A stretch of DNA of 64,000 bases from assembly GCA_002943765.1 (NCBI GenBank), contig PQWQ01000018.1:643501-707500 (forward strand). Direction: 5' to 3'. The stretch comes from Psoroptes ovis (Eukaryota > Arthropoda > Arachnida > Sarcoptiformes > Psoroptidae). A program made the position numbers and the translations under genes. Below, piece by piece: positions 51,055 through 61,385 of the stretch. The notes below the pieces were generated by a model. The model saw nothing but the letters and a program-made list of their open reading frames with translations. It ran no database searches and was not told the origin of the DNA. Within the stretch, counting starts at the first letter, position 1; every line of letters starts with the position of its first letter.

Positions 51055-52105
51055 TTCATATATTTAATATGGAAATCTAATAATTATAAAGCTAAAAATT
51101 CAAATGACAAAAAAATAGATATGAAAAGGATAAATGTGTGACTTCTGAACAACTCAAAGTGATTCTAATGTAAAGAATTATATTATCAATAATAATAATT
51201 ATAATTAAAATGCAATACAATGATTAACATTATGAATGTTAAGAGGACCAAACAGCACACACTAATAAATATACATACAATCTATGCATAAAAAATCAAG
51301 CATATATCATACAAAATTCAAGATTTATCACTATTAAATTCAGTAAATTTTTTAAAAAACACAATAAAAATCAATTCTAATTTAGAAAAAAATTATCAAA
51401 ATTGTTGCATTTGATATTTAACAATTCGACCAAACTTTCGCATTTAATTATATTAAATTGATAAAACTCGCCATACAATGCATACATTCATTTCATTCGT
51501 TCGTTCAATACGAAATGCAAATAACACACATGCAACTAGCGACACATCAAATAACATTATTATTAGATTCACGATACGATTATTCTCTTATTGATAGATT
51601 CATTAATAAACCCTTGGATTTATACCTACTTAAATAGAAATAATTTTTTCTTTCTGGACTAATTAACACTATGGAATATGTTTACAACAAAATTTATCAA
51701 TAATTTTTCTTAAATCGTATCGATTTTCGACAAATAAATAACAAACAAATTATTACAAATAAATATGAAATAAGTGAAAGTTGTAAAAAATCAATTTTTT
51801 AATTTTCTCTTTCGAACGATTTTGAGAATTTTGCGAAGAAATTTTTTTGTTTTGATTTATGAATGTATGTCAATTCATAAATGACATGATTGAATTTTTT
51901 CCGTAGTAGTAGCATGATGAACTGAGTGAAAAAATTAAAAGTCCACTGTGGTAGGAGCATATTTGTATTATTTTTTTTTGTTTCAAAAATATTTTTGAAA
52001 TTAAAAATTTTTAATTTTTTAAAATCAATTTTACCAAGATTTTATCTGTGATAATTGTAATTTTTTTATATCAATTTTTTTAAATCATTGAATTTTATCC
52101 TTGTA
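51055..52105. other. Shared upstream region of the zinc-finger gene and LACTB
   Basis: 1.05 kb of AT-rich DNA between two divergent start codons, so it should hold both promoters. It contains no gene and no recognisable promoter element. AT content is high even for this window near 51960-52090. Confidence 0.5.
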
Positions 52106-53549
52106 ATGAATCATGCATGGAAAACAATTGGCTGGATATCGTTTGGCAGCCTATCAACATTGGGATTGATGCATCAATTTCCTGATTATATGCACCTGAA
52201 TCAAATTTCAAATGATGATTCTTTGAAAAATATTAAACATATCAAACATGTAAATGACGTTGTCCACTTGCCAAAACAAAATGATTCAATTGATCAATTA
52301 AGATTGACCACAGCTATTGATAAATGTCGACAACGTTTATTACAATGGAAATGTGAACAATGTATACCCGGTTATGTAATTGGAATCAGTGTTCACGGAA
52401 AAAATCTATGGATCGAAGGACAAGGTTTAGCTGATATTGAAAATAATATACCATGTCATAAAGATACTGTGATGAGAATTGCATCGATTTCTAAATCGAT
52501 AACAGCCACAATGTTAGCCAAAATGGTTGAAAATGAAAAATTTGATCTTGATCGTTCCATTTATGATTATCTGGATGAAAAGCATTTTCCAAAAAAGAAA
52601 TGGGAAAATGAATATGTTGACATTACATTGAGGCAATTGGCTGCACATTTAGGTGGTATACGACATTACAAGAAAGAAGAAAATGAACAATCTAAAAAAT
52701 CAGAAAACAATTCTACAAGTGAAATGGATTTGAAAGAATATTATATCAAAGATTATTTTCCAACCACCATTGATAGTCTTAAATTGTTTAAAGATGATCC
52801 ATTAGGTAAGCGATCATTTCAATTATTGATTAATCGATTTAACTTATTTGATTTTTTCAGTGGCAAAACCGGGAACCAAATTTAATTATTCAACATTCGG
52901 TTATACATTGATCGCAGCTGTCATGGAAACAAAAATGGAATCGAAAAATTTTGCCAAAGAATTTGTAAAATTCATACAAGATGAACTTGGACTTGTGAAT
53001 ACACGATTAGATGAAAATTCTGTCATCATTCCTAATCGTTCACGTTATTATTCTCGTAAAAGTAAAAATGGAAGAATTTGTAATGTACCATATGTTGATA
53101 ATAGCTATAAATGGGCTGGCGGTGGTCTTTTGTCAAATATACCAGATTTATTGAAATACGGCAATCTAATGCTTTACAGTTTTATCGGTATTGATCCTTA
53201 TGGTCGCCAAGGATTTCTACGTAAATCGACTGTTGAAGATATGTGGAAACCATTGGAAAATTCATCACCAAATTGGTCAAAAGATCCAACCAAAGGTTAT
53301 GGTCTGGGATTTGCAGTGATACATAATGGTCATGATGTTAACATACGTCGTGCATTTGCTGCTGAACCATTATTCAATAATGCTGCAATGCATAGTGGTG
53401 CTGCTATTGGTGCATCTTCAATTCTGGTGATTGAACCATCAAAAGAAATCGTTGTTGCAATAATAGCAAATCTACAAGATGCTAGCCAAATTACATCTAT
53501 TGGGCTAGAAATGGCTAAAATATTTTCCGATTCAATTGAACAAAGTTGA
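52106..53549 (+). CDS. LACTB: Serine beta-lactamase-like protein LACTB
   Basis: Two exons, 52106-52805 and 52861-53549; 462 residues. The class C beta-lactamase/penicillin-binding protein fold is clear: ASISKSITA carries the Ser-x-x-Lys nucleophile motif (Ser127, Lys130), then LRQLAAHLGGIRHYKKEE, PGTKFNYSTFGYTL (second motif region), VPYVDNSYKWAGGGLLSNIPDLLKYGN and HSGAAIGASS (third motif region, HTGG in human). These all match human LACTB, a mitochondrial intermembrane-space serine protease that forms filaments and affects lipid metabolism. The insertion between HYKKEE and YYIKDYF is shorter than in mammals. The N-terminal 20 residues contain one hydrophobic stretch and could be a mitochondrial import signal. 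The ATG at 52106 is the first; the TTG at 52088 is not needed. AATAAA at 53639-53644 is a likely poly(A) signal. Confidence 0.96.
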
Positions 53550-53902
53550 AATTAACGGATTATAAATTGTTTATTTATATAATTAAATCAATCATTTTTC
53601 AATGATATTTTATTTTGGATATTTTTTTTATTAGTTGAATAAAATCTAATCTATGATCAAAATTCCAATGATTCTGCGTTGAAATTCTTGCTTCGTCGAT
53701 CATGTTTAATGGATTCTCGGGCAGAATCCGTCATGAAAATATTTTTATTTGATTCGCAGACATTGTAGAATGTGTAGATTTGTCATTTCATTGAATTCAT
53801 TTGGTCAATTTCTCATGGGAATTTACTTTGTTTTTTTTACTAAATCGATTCCTTGATTAATCGTTGAAATGATTAATTTTAACTATAAATCGATGTAATA
53901 AA
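53550..53902. other. LACTB 3' UTR and GNAT-like gene promoter
   Basis: 353 bases, no gene. AATAAA lies at 53639-53644, 90 bases after the LACTB stop. No clear promoter element for the following gene. Confidence 0.5.
53639..53644 (+). terminator. Probable poly(A) signal of LACTB
   Basis: AATAAA 90 bases past the stop codon. Confidence 0.45.
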
Positions 53903-56900
53903 ATGTTACCGGTATCAATAATGGACCCAATCGAGATTGATTTACAATCAAAATCTACTAAATCACGAATCAAAACAACTTTCAATGGAAAATTGAAATT
54001 GTATCCAATAACAGGTTTGAATTTAAAATTCAAAATTATTAATTTACTTTTAAAAATTAAGATTCCATTGATTTACCCTGCAGTTGATTTCAATCGATTA
54101 TTACGACGACAACAACAAATGTCAAATGATCGATCCAGTAGCCATATTCAATGGTCATCAAATGATTCAATGACATTGAATTTAAATGTATTGCAAAATG
54201 TAAGTCAGAATTTTTGCCATGTTTCATATATCTTATCAATGAATCGGTTGAATTGTTTGCTTTTTCCTGTTTCATTTCAAATTCATTGAAGAATTTTCAA
54301 TGAAAATTTCCATGAAAATTCCGTAAATTGAAACTTTGAATTTCAATTCGATTATCTTGACACATGCACACGACAATATCCATTCTGTTGTCTATTTGAA
54401 AAATGGAATATCGAAAGATAATATTAAATTATTAATTCAAATTATATGTAAATATCGTTTTGCTTACTTTATTTGACACAAATATCATCGGATACCAAAG
54501 ATAAATGTGTGTGTGTGTGTTTGTCTCTACCAATATATAAAACAATTATTCCATTGTACGATTGCTCAAATAATAATAATAAAATTAGACGAAGATGGAG
54601 ACCAAACAATAAATTTTCAATTGATAATATATTCATTATTATTATTATTATTATCAAATATATTCACGAAATAAAACAATAATAATATTTGTATATAACG
54701 GCAAATAAATTGAAATAAATTGTATCGAAACAATACACACACACACACACAGAATATCACGATATGTTTGTTAATATTTCCCGAAATTTACCATGATTTG
54801 CATGATTCAAAGCGATTTATTTTGTGAATCATAATGATCATCGGTATTGTTATTTTTTTATTTGTAACAATCGATAACAAACAAAGCCAATTATATTCAC
54901 ATTGAATCGTATTGATAATAATAAATCGTTTTGAATGTCCATGAATTTTGACATTCACAATCATGGCGATTCAAAGTTATTTTTACAATTGAATTGTTTG
55001 CATCGATAATTTAATAAAAATCGATTAATATATTTGTCTTTACTGTTTACATTTTGTTTGATATTTTCATTTGAAATATGATATTACAATTTCCACCCTA
55101 AATAATCCAAATGTTTCATGTTTTATTGATTTATGTTTCATCGATTTTATTTTATTTTTTTCAGCTCAAATTCTTGGGAATTTTGACACAAAATTCTTCT
55201 GAAAAACATCTGCGTTTAAATCGGGTTTGAATTTAGTTAAATGTAGTTGTCGTTCGATGTTGTTGTTTAAATAATTGAAAAGATTTATAATTTGAAAACT
55301 TTGTTTAATACACCAATACATTGAAAAGGAAAAACTTCATTATTTTTCACAAGAATTCAATGAGAGATTCACGATTTTTTTTTTGTAATTTAAAAATTTA
55401 AAATTGAACAAATATTTCTGTTTGTTTGTTTCGTCATTATTTAAATTCCTATCAACAACAATAATAATAATTCACAAAAAATGGTCTCACAACAAAACCC
55501 ATAAAAACAACACTGAAATTACTTTACTTTGAACAGCGATTTCGCCTTGAATGTCCCTGCGGTCCTTGAATATTAAAAATATTTCAAATTTCTATTCAAA
55601 TTGAAAATAATGGAAAAATTCTTGAAATTTTTTCTCGATTAAATTTCACGTTTATACACTTACAAGATATTCGGAGGCTTCACATATTTTTCACAGGCAA
55701 TTTTAGACGTTTACAGAATTGATAATTGATCAATTATTGATGGAAATTTGGAATTAACTTTGAATTTTGATAAGCATTTTATTGACTTGATTTCTAATGC
55801 TTTAGGCTTTTGCTTTATTCACTGCTGATATCAAACATATATTTCAAAAACGAAAAATCTCATTAAATAATGATAAACTTGACAGTTTATTATATATCAA
55901 GTTGATTTTCATTTTTTTTTCAATTTTTTTTTTATCTCTGTTTCATTGAAATAGTTGGACGATGTAAATGATTTATTATATTCGACCATTGTTTATTATG
56001 CGGCTACCATTTATAATAATTGTAATGATAACAATATTAATCATCATGATGAATTGAATGAAATGAAATTGTGTCGATTAAAACGGATATTATGTATGCC
56101 AGGCACACGTACATTATTGTTGATGGTTGACAAACAACATAATGTCACAAGAAACGATGATAATGATGATGATGATGACATTCGTGATCATCATACATTA
56201 TTAGAAGATAATAATGGTGATAATGGTAATAACAATAATGATAATGAAAGCATTTCCGATGATCAAAACATGTTTGATTTGTCCGCCGCAACGAATTTGA
56301 ATGAAAATCAACAAACAACAAATGATTTGATTATTAATGAATTATCATCATCAACATCTATGACCACATCGGTCAATAATGATCTGAATCGTTGTAATTT
56401 GATGATGAAAATAATGAAAATTTATTTTAAAAATCAACAACTAAAACAGAATGGAATTGACAAATCGATTGATTCAATGTTTTCATCATCTAAAAATTTT
56501 GATCAATTATCATATGAAAACGGTAGATGTCATACAGATCATCGAGAACATTTGAATTTAAATTCAAAATTCTTGATGAATTTTGAAAATTTTCTCATAT
56601 CGAAATTGAATCACGATAAAAATGATGATTTGGAACAACATATTTATGGTGCAATTACATATTGTAAATCATATCGGTTAGAGAGTCTTAAAATCTTGGA
56701 AATTTTATTAATTTCCGTTAAACATGGCTACGAAAGGCTAGGCATCGGATCACAGTTAGTGCAGGTAATTTTTTACATGATTAATTATGATTTGTTTATA
56801 ATTCTTTTAATTTTAAAAGTGTTTAAAAGAATGCAACCGAATCGGACCTTATGATTCTATGCGCATACAAATACCAGCAAATAATAAGCAATTACGGAAT

Positions 56901-57524
56901 TTTTTTTTTAAAAATGAATTTACTGATGATATTATTTTGAATGCTTGTTTTGATCAATTAACAATACCATCTTCAGATGATAACGATGACGATCGTTCAG
57001 ATGATGATTACGATGATCGCTCAAAATCTTTGTATTCAAATGTTAAGCCTAAAAGGATCCGAGGCGATTATCAACAGCAAATGATTTCAATGTGTTATTT
57101 ACCACCATATAGTAATGATAATGATACATTTTCAATGGTAGATAATCAATCAAATCTGGAACATTTAGATCATCATTTTGTTGATGAAATGATTGACCGA
57201 ACACAATCGATTTGGCGTTATAATCTATTACAATCATATCGAACACAATGGTCATGTATTGAACGATTACGATCAGAAATTCGACGATTACGAAAGCAGA
57301 TACAAAAACGAAACACTATCATTGATCAAATGAGGCGTGAAAATTTTCATTTAAGAAATTCTTTGGTTCATAAATGTAAGTTTATTTGAATCAGTTCATC
57401 GGTATTCAAATTAATTCTGTAATATTTTAATTAATATTTAGCCAAAGGAAATATTGCTACAACAAACAATTTCAATTTAAAATTATTATATCGTAATGGA
57501 ACATTTAATAAATTAGATTTTTAA
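53903..57524 (+). CDS. Uncharacterised protein with a GNAT-like acetyltransferase core and C-terminal coiled coil
   Basis: Four exons, 53903-54199, 55955-56764, 56820-57375 and 57442-57524, join in frame to 581 residues. The third exon has two possible acceptors; the one at 56820 keeps phase 0 and gives LVQ|CLKECNRIGPYD. The core looks like a split N-acetyltransferase fold: YGAITYCKSYRLESLKILEI as central strands, then SVKHGYERLGIGSQLVQCLK as the acetyl-CoA loop (ERLGIG against the Q/RxxGxG/A motif) and MRIQIPANNKQLRNFFFKNE as the last strand-helix pair. About 130 residues of Asp/Asn-rich sequence interrupt it (about 150-240). The last 90 residues contain a likely coiled coil, RLRSEIRRLRKQIQKRNTII. 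I do not recognise the family; neither acceptor substrate nor compartment can be inferred. Exon 2 follows a 1.75-kb intron. Confidence 0.65.
54506..54520. repeat. (TG)n microsatellite
   Basis: About seven TG units inside the intron. An (AC)n tract at 54734-54751 could pair with it. Confidence 0.8.
54734..54751. repeat. (AC)n microsatellite
   Basis: Nine AC units, complementary to the (TG)n tract at 54506-54520 in the same intron. Confidence 0.8.
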
Positions 57525-57629
57525 AAACAATTGAACATTTCGGGATATTTAAATTCAAGTTTTGCTCATTGAAAATATTTTGAATTCGTTATTGTATTTT
57601 AATATTTATTTTTTGAAAAAAAATACATA

Positions 57630-58832
57630 ATGTATCTATCACCATTTCGTTCAATTTGTTCAACAAAAATACTAACAGAAAATGGCCGATGTTCAAGATT
57701 TGAATATGCAGTGGCCAATTGTCAAGGTTGGCGACGTACACAAGAAGATAAACATTTGGCTATCACTGATTTGGAAAGAAATACATCAATATTTGCCGTG
57801 TTTGATGGACATAATGGTCCTGAAGTTGCTCGATTCGTTTCCGAATATTTACCAAAACAATTGCTAAAAAATCGTAATTATCGTAATGGAAATATTGAAC
57901 GAGGAATACAAGAATCATTTATGGCATTAGATGAATTATTGATTACGAAAGAAGCTAATGACCTGCTATTCGGATATTTTCGTGATCGTAAATCATTTTC
58001 ACAACAACTTGGTTCGGATGATGAACTCGTTGCTAATTTTGTCGGATGTACAGCCGTAGTTTTACTGGTTAAAAATGATATTTATTATTGTGCTAATATT
58101 GGTGATTCAAGATGTTTAATTGGCCGAGCAGTCGGCAATAATAATAATAATATTCAAGCATTTCAATTATCGATCGATCATAAACCATTGGTGCCGGAAG
58201 AACGAATGCGTATTGAACAAGCTGGTGGTACAGTGATCAATGGTCGAATTAATGGCGGTATCGATGTTTCAAGAGCATTTGGTGATCATATTTTTAAACA
58301 AAATAATCGATTAAATCGAAAACAACAAATGATTGTTGCATGGCCATATACAAGAGTGGAAAAAATATCCGAAGAAGATCGTTTTATTGTATTGATTTGT
58401 GATGGTATTTGGAATTCAATAAGTAATCAAGAATTGGTAAATTTCATTATGAATAAAATGAATGAAAATCAAAAATCATTAACAAAAATTTGTGAATCAA
58501 TAATTGAACATATATTACCGAAAGAATCGTTACCAAAACAAGGTATTGCTGGTAAAGATAATATGACCATTATGATTATACGTAAATCATCATCAAACAG
58601 CAATCCTGCACAACAATCAATGAATCAAATACAAACATCAAATGAATCGACAACGACAGTACGGCATCAAAATATGAATACAACGGAACGAACATTATCA
58701 AGTACAACAACATCGAATCGTCGTGAACGTTCAACGTCATCATCATCATCATCATCTTCATCGACATCATCATCAGCAACGATTAATTCATCAAAAATAA
58801 TGTTTGGCCAAGACATTGTAAAACGTATTTAA
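57630..58832 (+). CDS. PP2C-type serine/threonine phosphatase (PPM family)
   Basis: Single exon, 400 residues. The PPM metal-binding and catalytic motifs are in order: NCQGWRRTQEDKH (Glu39/Asp40), FAVFDGHNG (Asp59), FVGCTAVVLL, CANIGDSRCLIG, GGIDVSRAFGD, LICDGIWNS (Asp258) and GKDNMTIMII (Asp310). These bind the manganese or magnesium pair that activates water for phosphate ester hydrolysis. ERGIQESFMALDELL resembles the PPM1A/PPM1G group. The N-terminus (MYLSPFRS) has no glycine at position 2, so it is not myristoylated as in PPM1A. DGHN replaces the usual DGHG, a mild change at a conserved turn. The last 80 residues are Ser/Thr/Asn-rich and unstructured. It starts 105 bases behind the GNAT-like gene. 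AATAAA at 58857-58862 is a likely poly(A) signal. Substrate unknown. Confidence 0.93.
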   Translation: MYLSPFRSICSTKILTENGRCSRFEYAVANCQGWRRTQEDKHLAITDLERNTSIFAVFDGHNGPEVARFVSEYLPKQLLKNRNYRNGNIERGIQESFMALDELLITKEANDLLFGYFRDRKSFSQQLGSDDELVANFVGCTAVVLLVKNDIYYCANIGDSRCLIGRAVGNNNNNIQAFQLSIDHKPLVPEERMRIEQAGGTVINGRINGGIDVSRAFGDHIFKQNNRLNRKQQMIVAWPYTRVEKISEEDRFIVLICDGIWNSISNQELVNFIMNKMNENQKSLTKICESIIEHILPKESLPKQGIAGKDNMTIMIIRKSSSNSNPAQQSMNQIQTSNESTTTVRHQNMNTTERTLSSTTTSNRRERSTSSSSSSSSSTSSSATINSSKIMFGQDIVKRI

Positions 58833-58856
58833 AATGACCTCGAGATTAGAATTAAA

Positions 58857-58862
58857 ATAAAA
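58857..58862 (+). terminator. Probable poly(A) signal of the PP2C gene
   Basis: AATAAA 25 bases past the stop codon; further AATAAA copies follow near 58884. Confidence 0.45.
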
Positions 58863-59066
58863 TTATCAAAGATCATTCATTAATAAATAAATAAATTTCG
58901 CTTAATTTAGTTGACCAAAAAATTGACAATTTTTCATTTTGACAAATGTTTCAAATGATTTCCATTTTTCTTGAAAATTTTCAAAAATTATTTTTGAAAA
59001 ACATCTTGGATTATCGTCATTTCCTTTTCTTCATGTATTCGTATGAAAAGGAAGAAGAAATGCGCG

Positions 59067-59147
59067 TTAAGTTGTCCAAAAAGTTTGGGTGGTAAATTCA
59101 ATACGAAAATCAACGATTCGAATGTCAAATACTTATTGGACAGTTGA
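59067..59147. mobile_element. Degenerate mariner-type MITE
   Basis: Left arm TTAAGTTGTCCAAAAAGTTT and right arm AAATACTTATTGGACAGTTG are imperfectly complementary. Size and termini match the better copies at 37370-41658, but the right tip is eroded. Confidence 0.55.
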
Positions 59148-59889
59148 TTCATATTCATCCAGGAATATTAAGGTTTTTAGGCCAAATATTTTTTTACCGT
59201 TTCAAATTCTGGAAATTTTTGGAAAAATCGATAAAATTCAATCGAAATTAATTGATTTGACGATTGCACTGATGAAAATTTGTTTGTTTATTTGTATTTG
59301 TTTGTTTGTTTACTTCTTATTCATCATTCATCAATGAATGATTGATTTTCATTTGAATTTTTCTTTTGAAGCCCCCTTTTCGGATATGCTCTAATTATTC
59401 ATTAATTAATATGTCAAAAAACCTTTGAAATACATGAAAATGTATCAATTTTAATTTGAAATGAAATTGAATCGATTAAATCATGGATAATTATTATGAT
59501 TTTGGTTGCTATAACAATTCAATGAATATTCGATTATCCGAATTCTCTAGAAATCATTGATGGTCAAAAACCCAATTAGATAATTTGAATTTTGTATTGA
59601 ATTGACACGATAAATACCAATATTAACAATTGTACTTGTTTATCATCTGTCAATCGTACATTATGAATCAATAAATGTATTTGACTATTTGTCATTATCA
59701 TAATAATGATTGATAATCGAATTTTGTTCTCAAATAGAAGAATTCAAAATTCAAAATTTTAATTGAATCGCGTCAAATGAAACTCAAATGTTGTGGTCCG
59801 TGTGTGCGTGTGTTTGTATGTGTACGTTTTTGTGTACAATCCAAGTTCAAATGTTCAAAAAAATATTTGAAAATATGTAAATTAACGTA

Positions 59890-59972
59890 CGAGATTGTTC
59901 GAAAAGTTTTTCCGGATCAAATCCATTGAAATACGTTTTGAAAACTGGCAAAGACTTTTTGGACAACCCCGA
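59890..59972. mobile_element. Mariner-type MITE
   Basis: Left arm GAGATTGTTCGAAAAGTTTT and right arm AAAGACTTTTTGGACAACCC are complementary with a few differences. Length about 83 bases, same family as the other copies. Confidence 0.65.
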
Positions 59973-60435
59973 TGTATTTGCATTAATTTAAAAGAAAAAT
60001 ATTTATTTTGACAGAAATAAATTTTCAAATATCCGGCTATTTGTTTTTATGTTCAGAGAAATGAAATAATTGTCAAAGAATAAAAAATTATGATAATTTC
60101 ATTTCGATCATCGAATCATTAGATGATGATCAAACGGCGGGGAATCGTGGCAGGAAAAATACAAATATTCATTTATTTATTTGTTTATTTGACCACCATC
60201 ATTATTCAGTAGTAATGAACGAACGCAAGTCTATTTTCAATATCATTTTTTTTTTTTTTTGGTTCTTGATGAATTCGACTATAAAAGCTTGGTGGTGGAA
60301 TATTCAAAATTTCAAACTATATTCGATCGAAAAAATTCAATTTGAAATATCTGATCAATTTTATCAATTTAATCAATTGATTTTGTGTGTGTGTTTGAAT
60401 TAAAATTCTTATTTTTCAAACATCTACTAATAGAA

Positions 60436-61074
60436 ATGTTAACCATGAATTCAAATTTGAATACATTTCAATCAAGTCAATCATTGATGAAATTCCTATC
60501 GATTACATTGATTATATCATTAGCAATGATATCAACAATGAAAATTGTTAATGGTCAAGATTTAAGTGATCAATTGAATCAAAGTAATTTAATTTCATTT
60601 GTTGTTCATTGTTCGATGTTTAATTAATCATTAAAAATGAATTCTTATCTCTTTTTTACAGGGAAGAAATGTACCCAATATGGTCATTCATGTTTAGGTG
60701 GACATGGTAAACGAAATTCATTGATACCACAATCACCATCATCATCATTATCATCAGCATCATCATCGATGGAAACAAATAATAATGCATTGATACAACA
60801 ATTACCGAAACCATATTGGCTAACAACGAAACCATTTTCAATACCATTATACATTTATCGCCATAATAATGATGATAATCAACAACCACAACAACAGCAA
60901 CAACAACAAAATGATCAAATAGCATCACGATTATCATCATTGTTAGCTGGTGATGGTCATGATGATTATGTAGCATCATCATTATCATCACCATTGGATA
61001 CTCAACAACAGCAAGCAATCGATTCGATATTGGAACGTTTACGATCACGCGGTGTTTATGCCATGCGGAATTGA
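60436..61074 (+). CDS. CCHa: CCHamide neuropeptide precursor
   Basis: Two exons, 60436-60583 and 60662-61074; 186 residues. A hydrophobic signal segment (FLSITLIISLAMISTMKIV) is followed by a short spacer, then RKK-CTQYGHSCLGGH-GKR: two cysteines six residues apart, the GHSC core, the GGH end and an amidation glycine with a dibasic site. That is the CCHamide pattern (for example ..C..YGH.C.GGH-amide). The intron sits in the codon just before the peptide, as is common for neuropeptides released near the N-terminus. CCHamides act on bombesin-receptor-like GPCRs in arthropods and regulate feeding. The rest of the precursor is Ser/Gln/Asn-rich and has no second copy. Three ATGs precede the signal peptide (60436, 60445, 60487); the last gives the most compact signal. 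The gene converges on an orphan secreted-protein gene. Confidence 0.92.
60670..60705 (+). other. Predicted mature CCHamide peptide
   Basis: Twelve codons, CTQYGHSCLGGH, between RKK and GKR. The Gly at 60706-60708 would become the C-terminal amide and the two Cys would form a disulfide ring. If the convertase cuts directly after KK the mature peptide begins with Cys. Confidence 0.8.
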
Positions 61075-61385
61075 ATCGATGATGATCAATCAATTATCAA
61101 TCAATCAATGATCAATCAATTAATCTGTTCAATTTTCGATCGTTTGCATTTTTCTATTCGTTTTTCTTCAATGCACAACCAATAAACAATCATAAATTTA
61201 AATTTTGACAAAAAATACGTTTGATAATCATCGATTATCGATAACATAACATTCTCACAAAATACAATTATTATTATTATTATTAATATCATTGCAATCA
61301 ATGTTCAATTTTGCATAGTTTTTGATTCGATTTCGTTTCATTAAAATGATTTTGAAAAAAAAATATGATTTGATTTGAGAAATTT
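61075..61385. other. Convergent 3' region, CCHamide and orphan secreted protein
   Basis: 311 bases without a gene. AATAAA at 61181-61186 is a likely poly(A) signal for CCHamide, and a (TTA)n tract lies near 61267-61284. Confidence 0.5.
61181..61186 (+). terminator. Probable poly(A) signal of the CCHamide gene
   Basis: AATAAA about 107 bases past the stop codon. Confidence 0.4.

Larger units (their letters stand above)
54200..55954 (+). other. Intron 1 of the GNAT-like gene
   Basis: 1.75 kb with GTAAGT at the start and AAATAG at the end, phase 0. It holds (TG)n at 54506-54520 and (AC)n at 54734-54751 in opposite sense about 215 bases apart. No further exon is convincing; an open stretch near 55806-55910 lacks a usable donor. 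Confidence 0.55.
58833..60435. other. Intergenic DNA with two MITE remnants
   Basis: No gene visible. It contains the PP2C 3' end, two mariner-type MITE remnants (59067-59147 and 59890-59972), a GT-rich stretch near 59799-59822 and a T run near 60247-60260. The CCHamide promoter is expected at the right end; no element is recognisable. Confidence 0.5.

Noticed and set aside
52088..52105. Upstream TTG as the LACTB start
   Set aside because: TTG is not a normal nuclear start; the ATG at 52106 is the first in frame.
55806..55910. Possible extra exon in intron 1 of the GNAT-like gene
   Set aside because: Has an AG and an open frame, but no consensus GT donor, and the direct join 54199/55955 is already in phase.
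56859..57389. Separate gene starting MRIQIPANNK
   Set aside because: It is the continuation of the GNAT-like gene: the acceptor at 56820 joins it in phase with exon 2.
60656..61093. 145-codon minus-strand frame opposite the CCHamide exon
   Set aside because: Val/Met/His-rich complement of ATC/CAA repeats; the + strand frame encodes the recognisable peptide.
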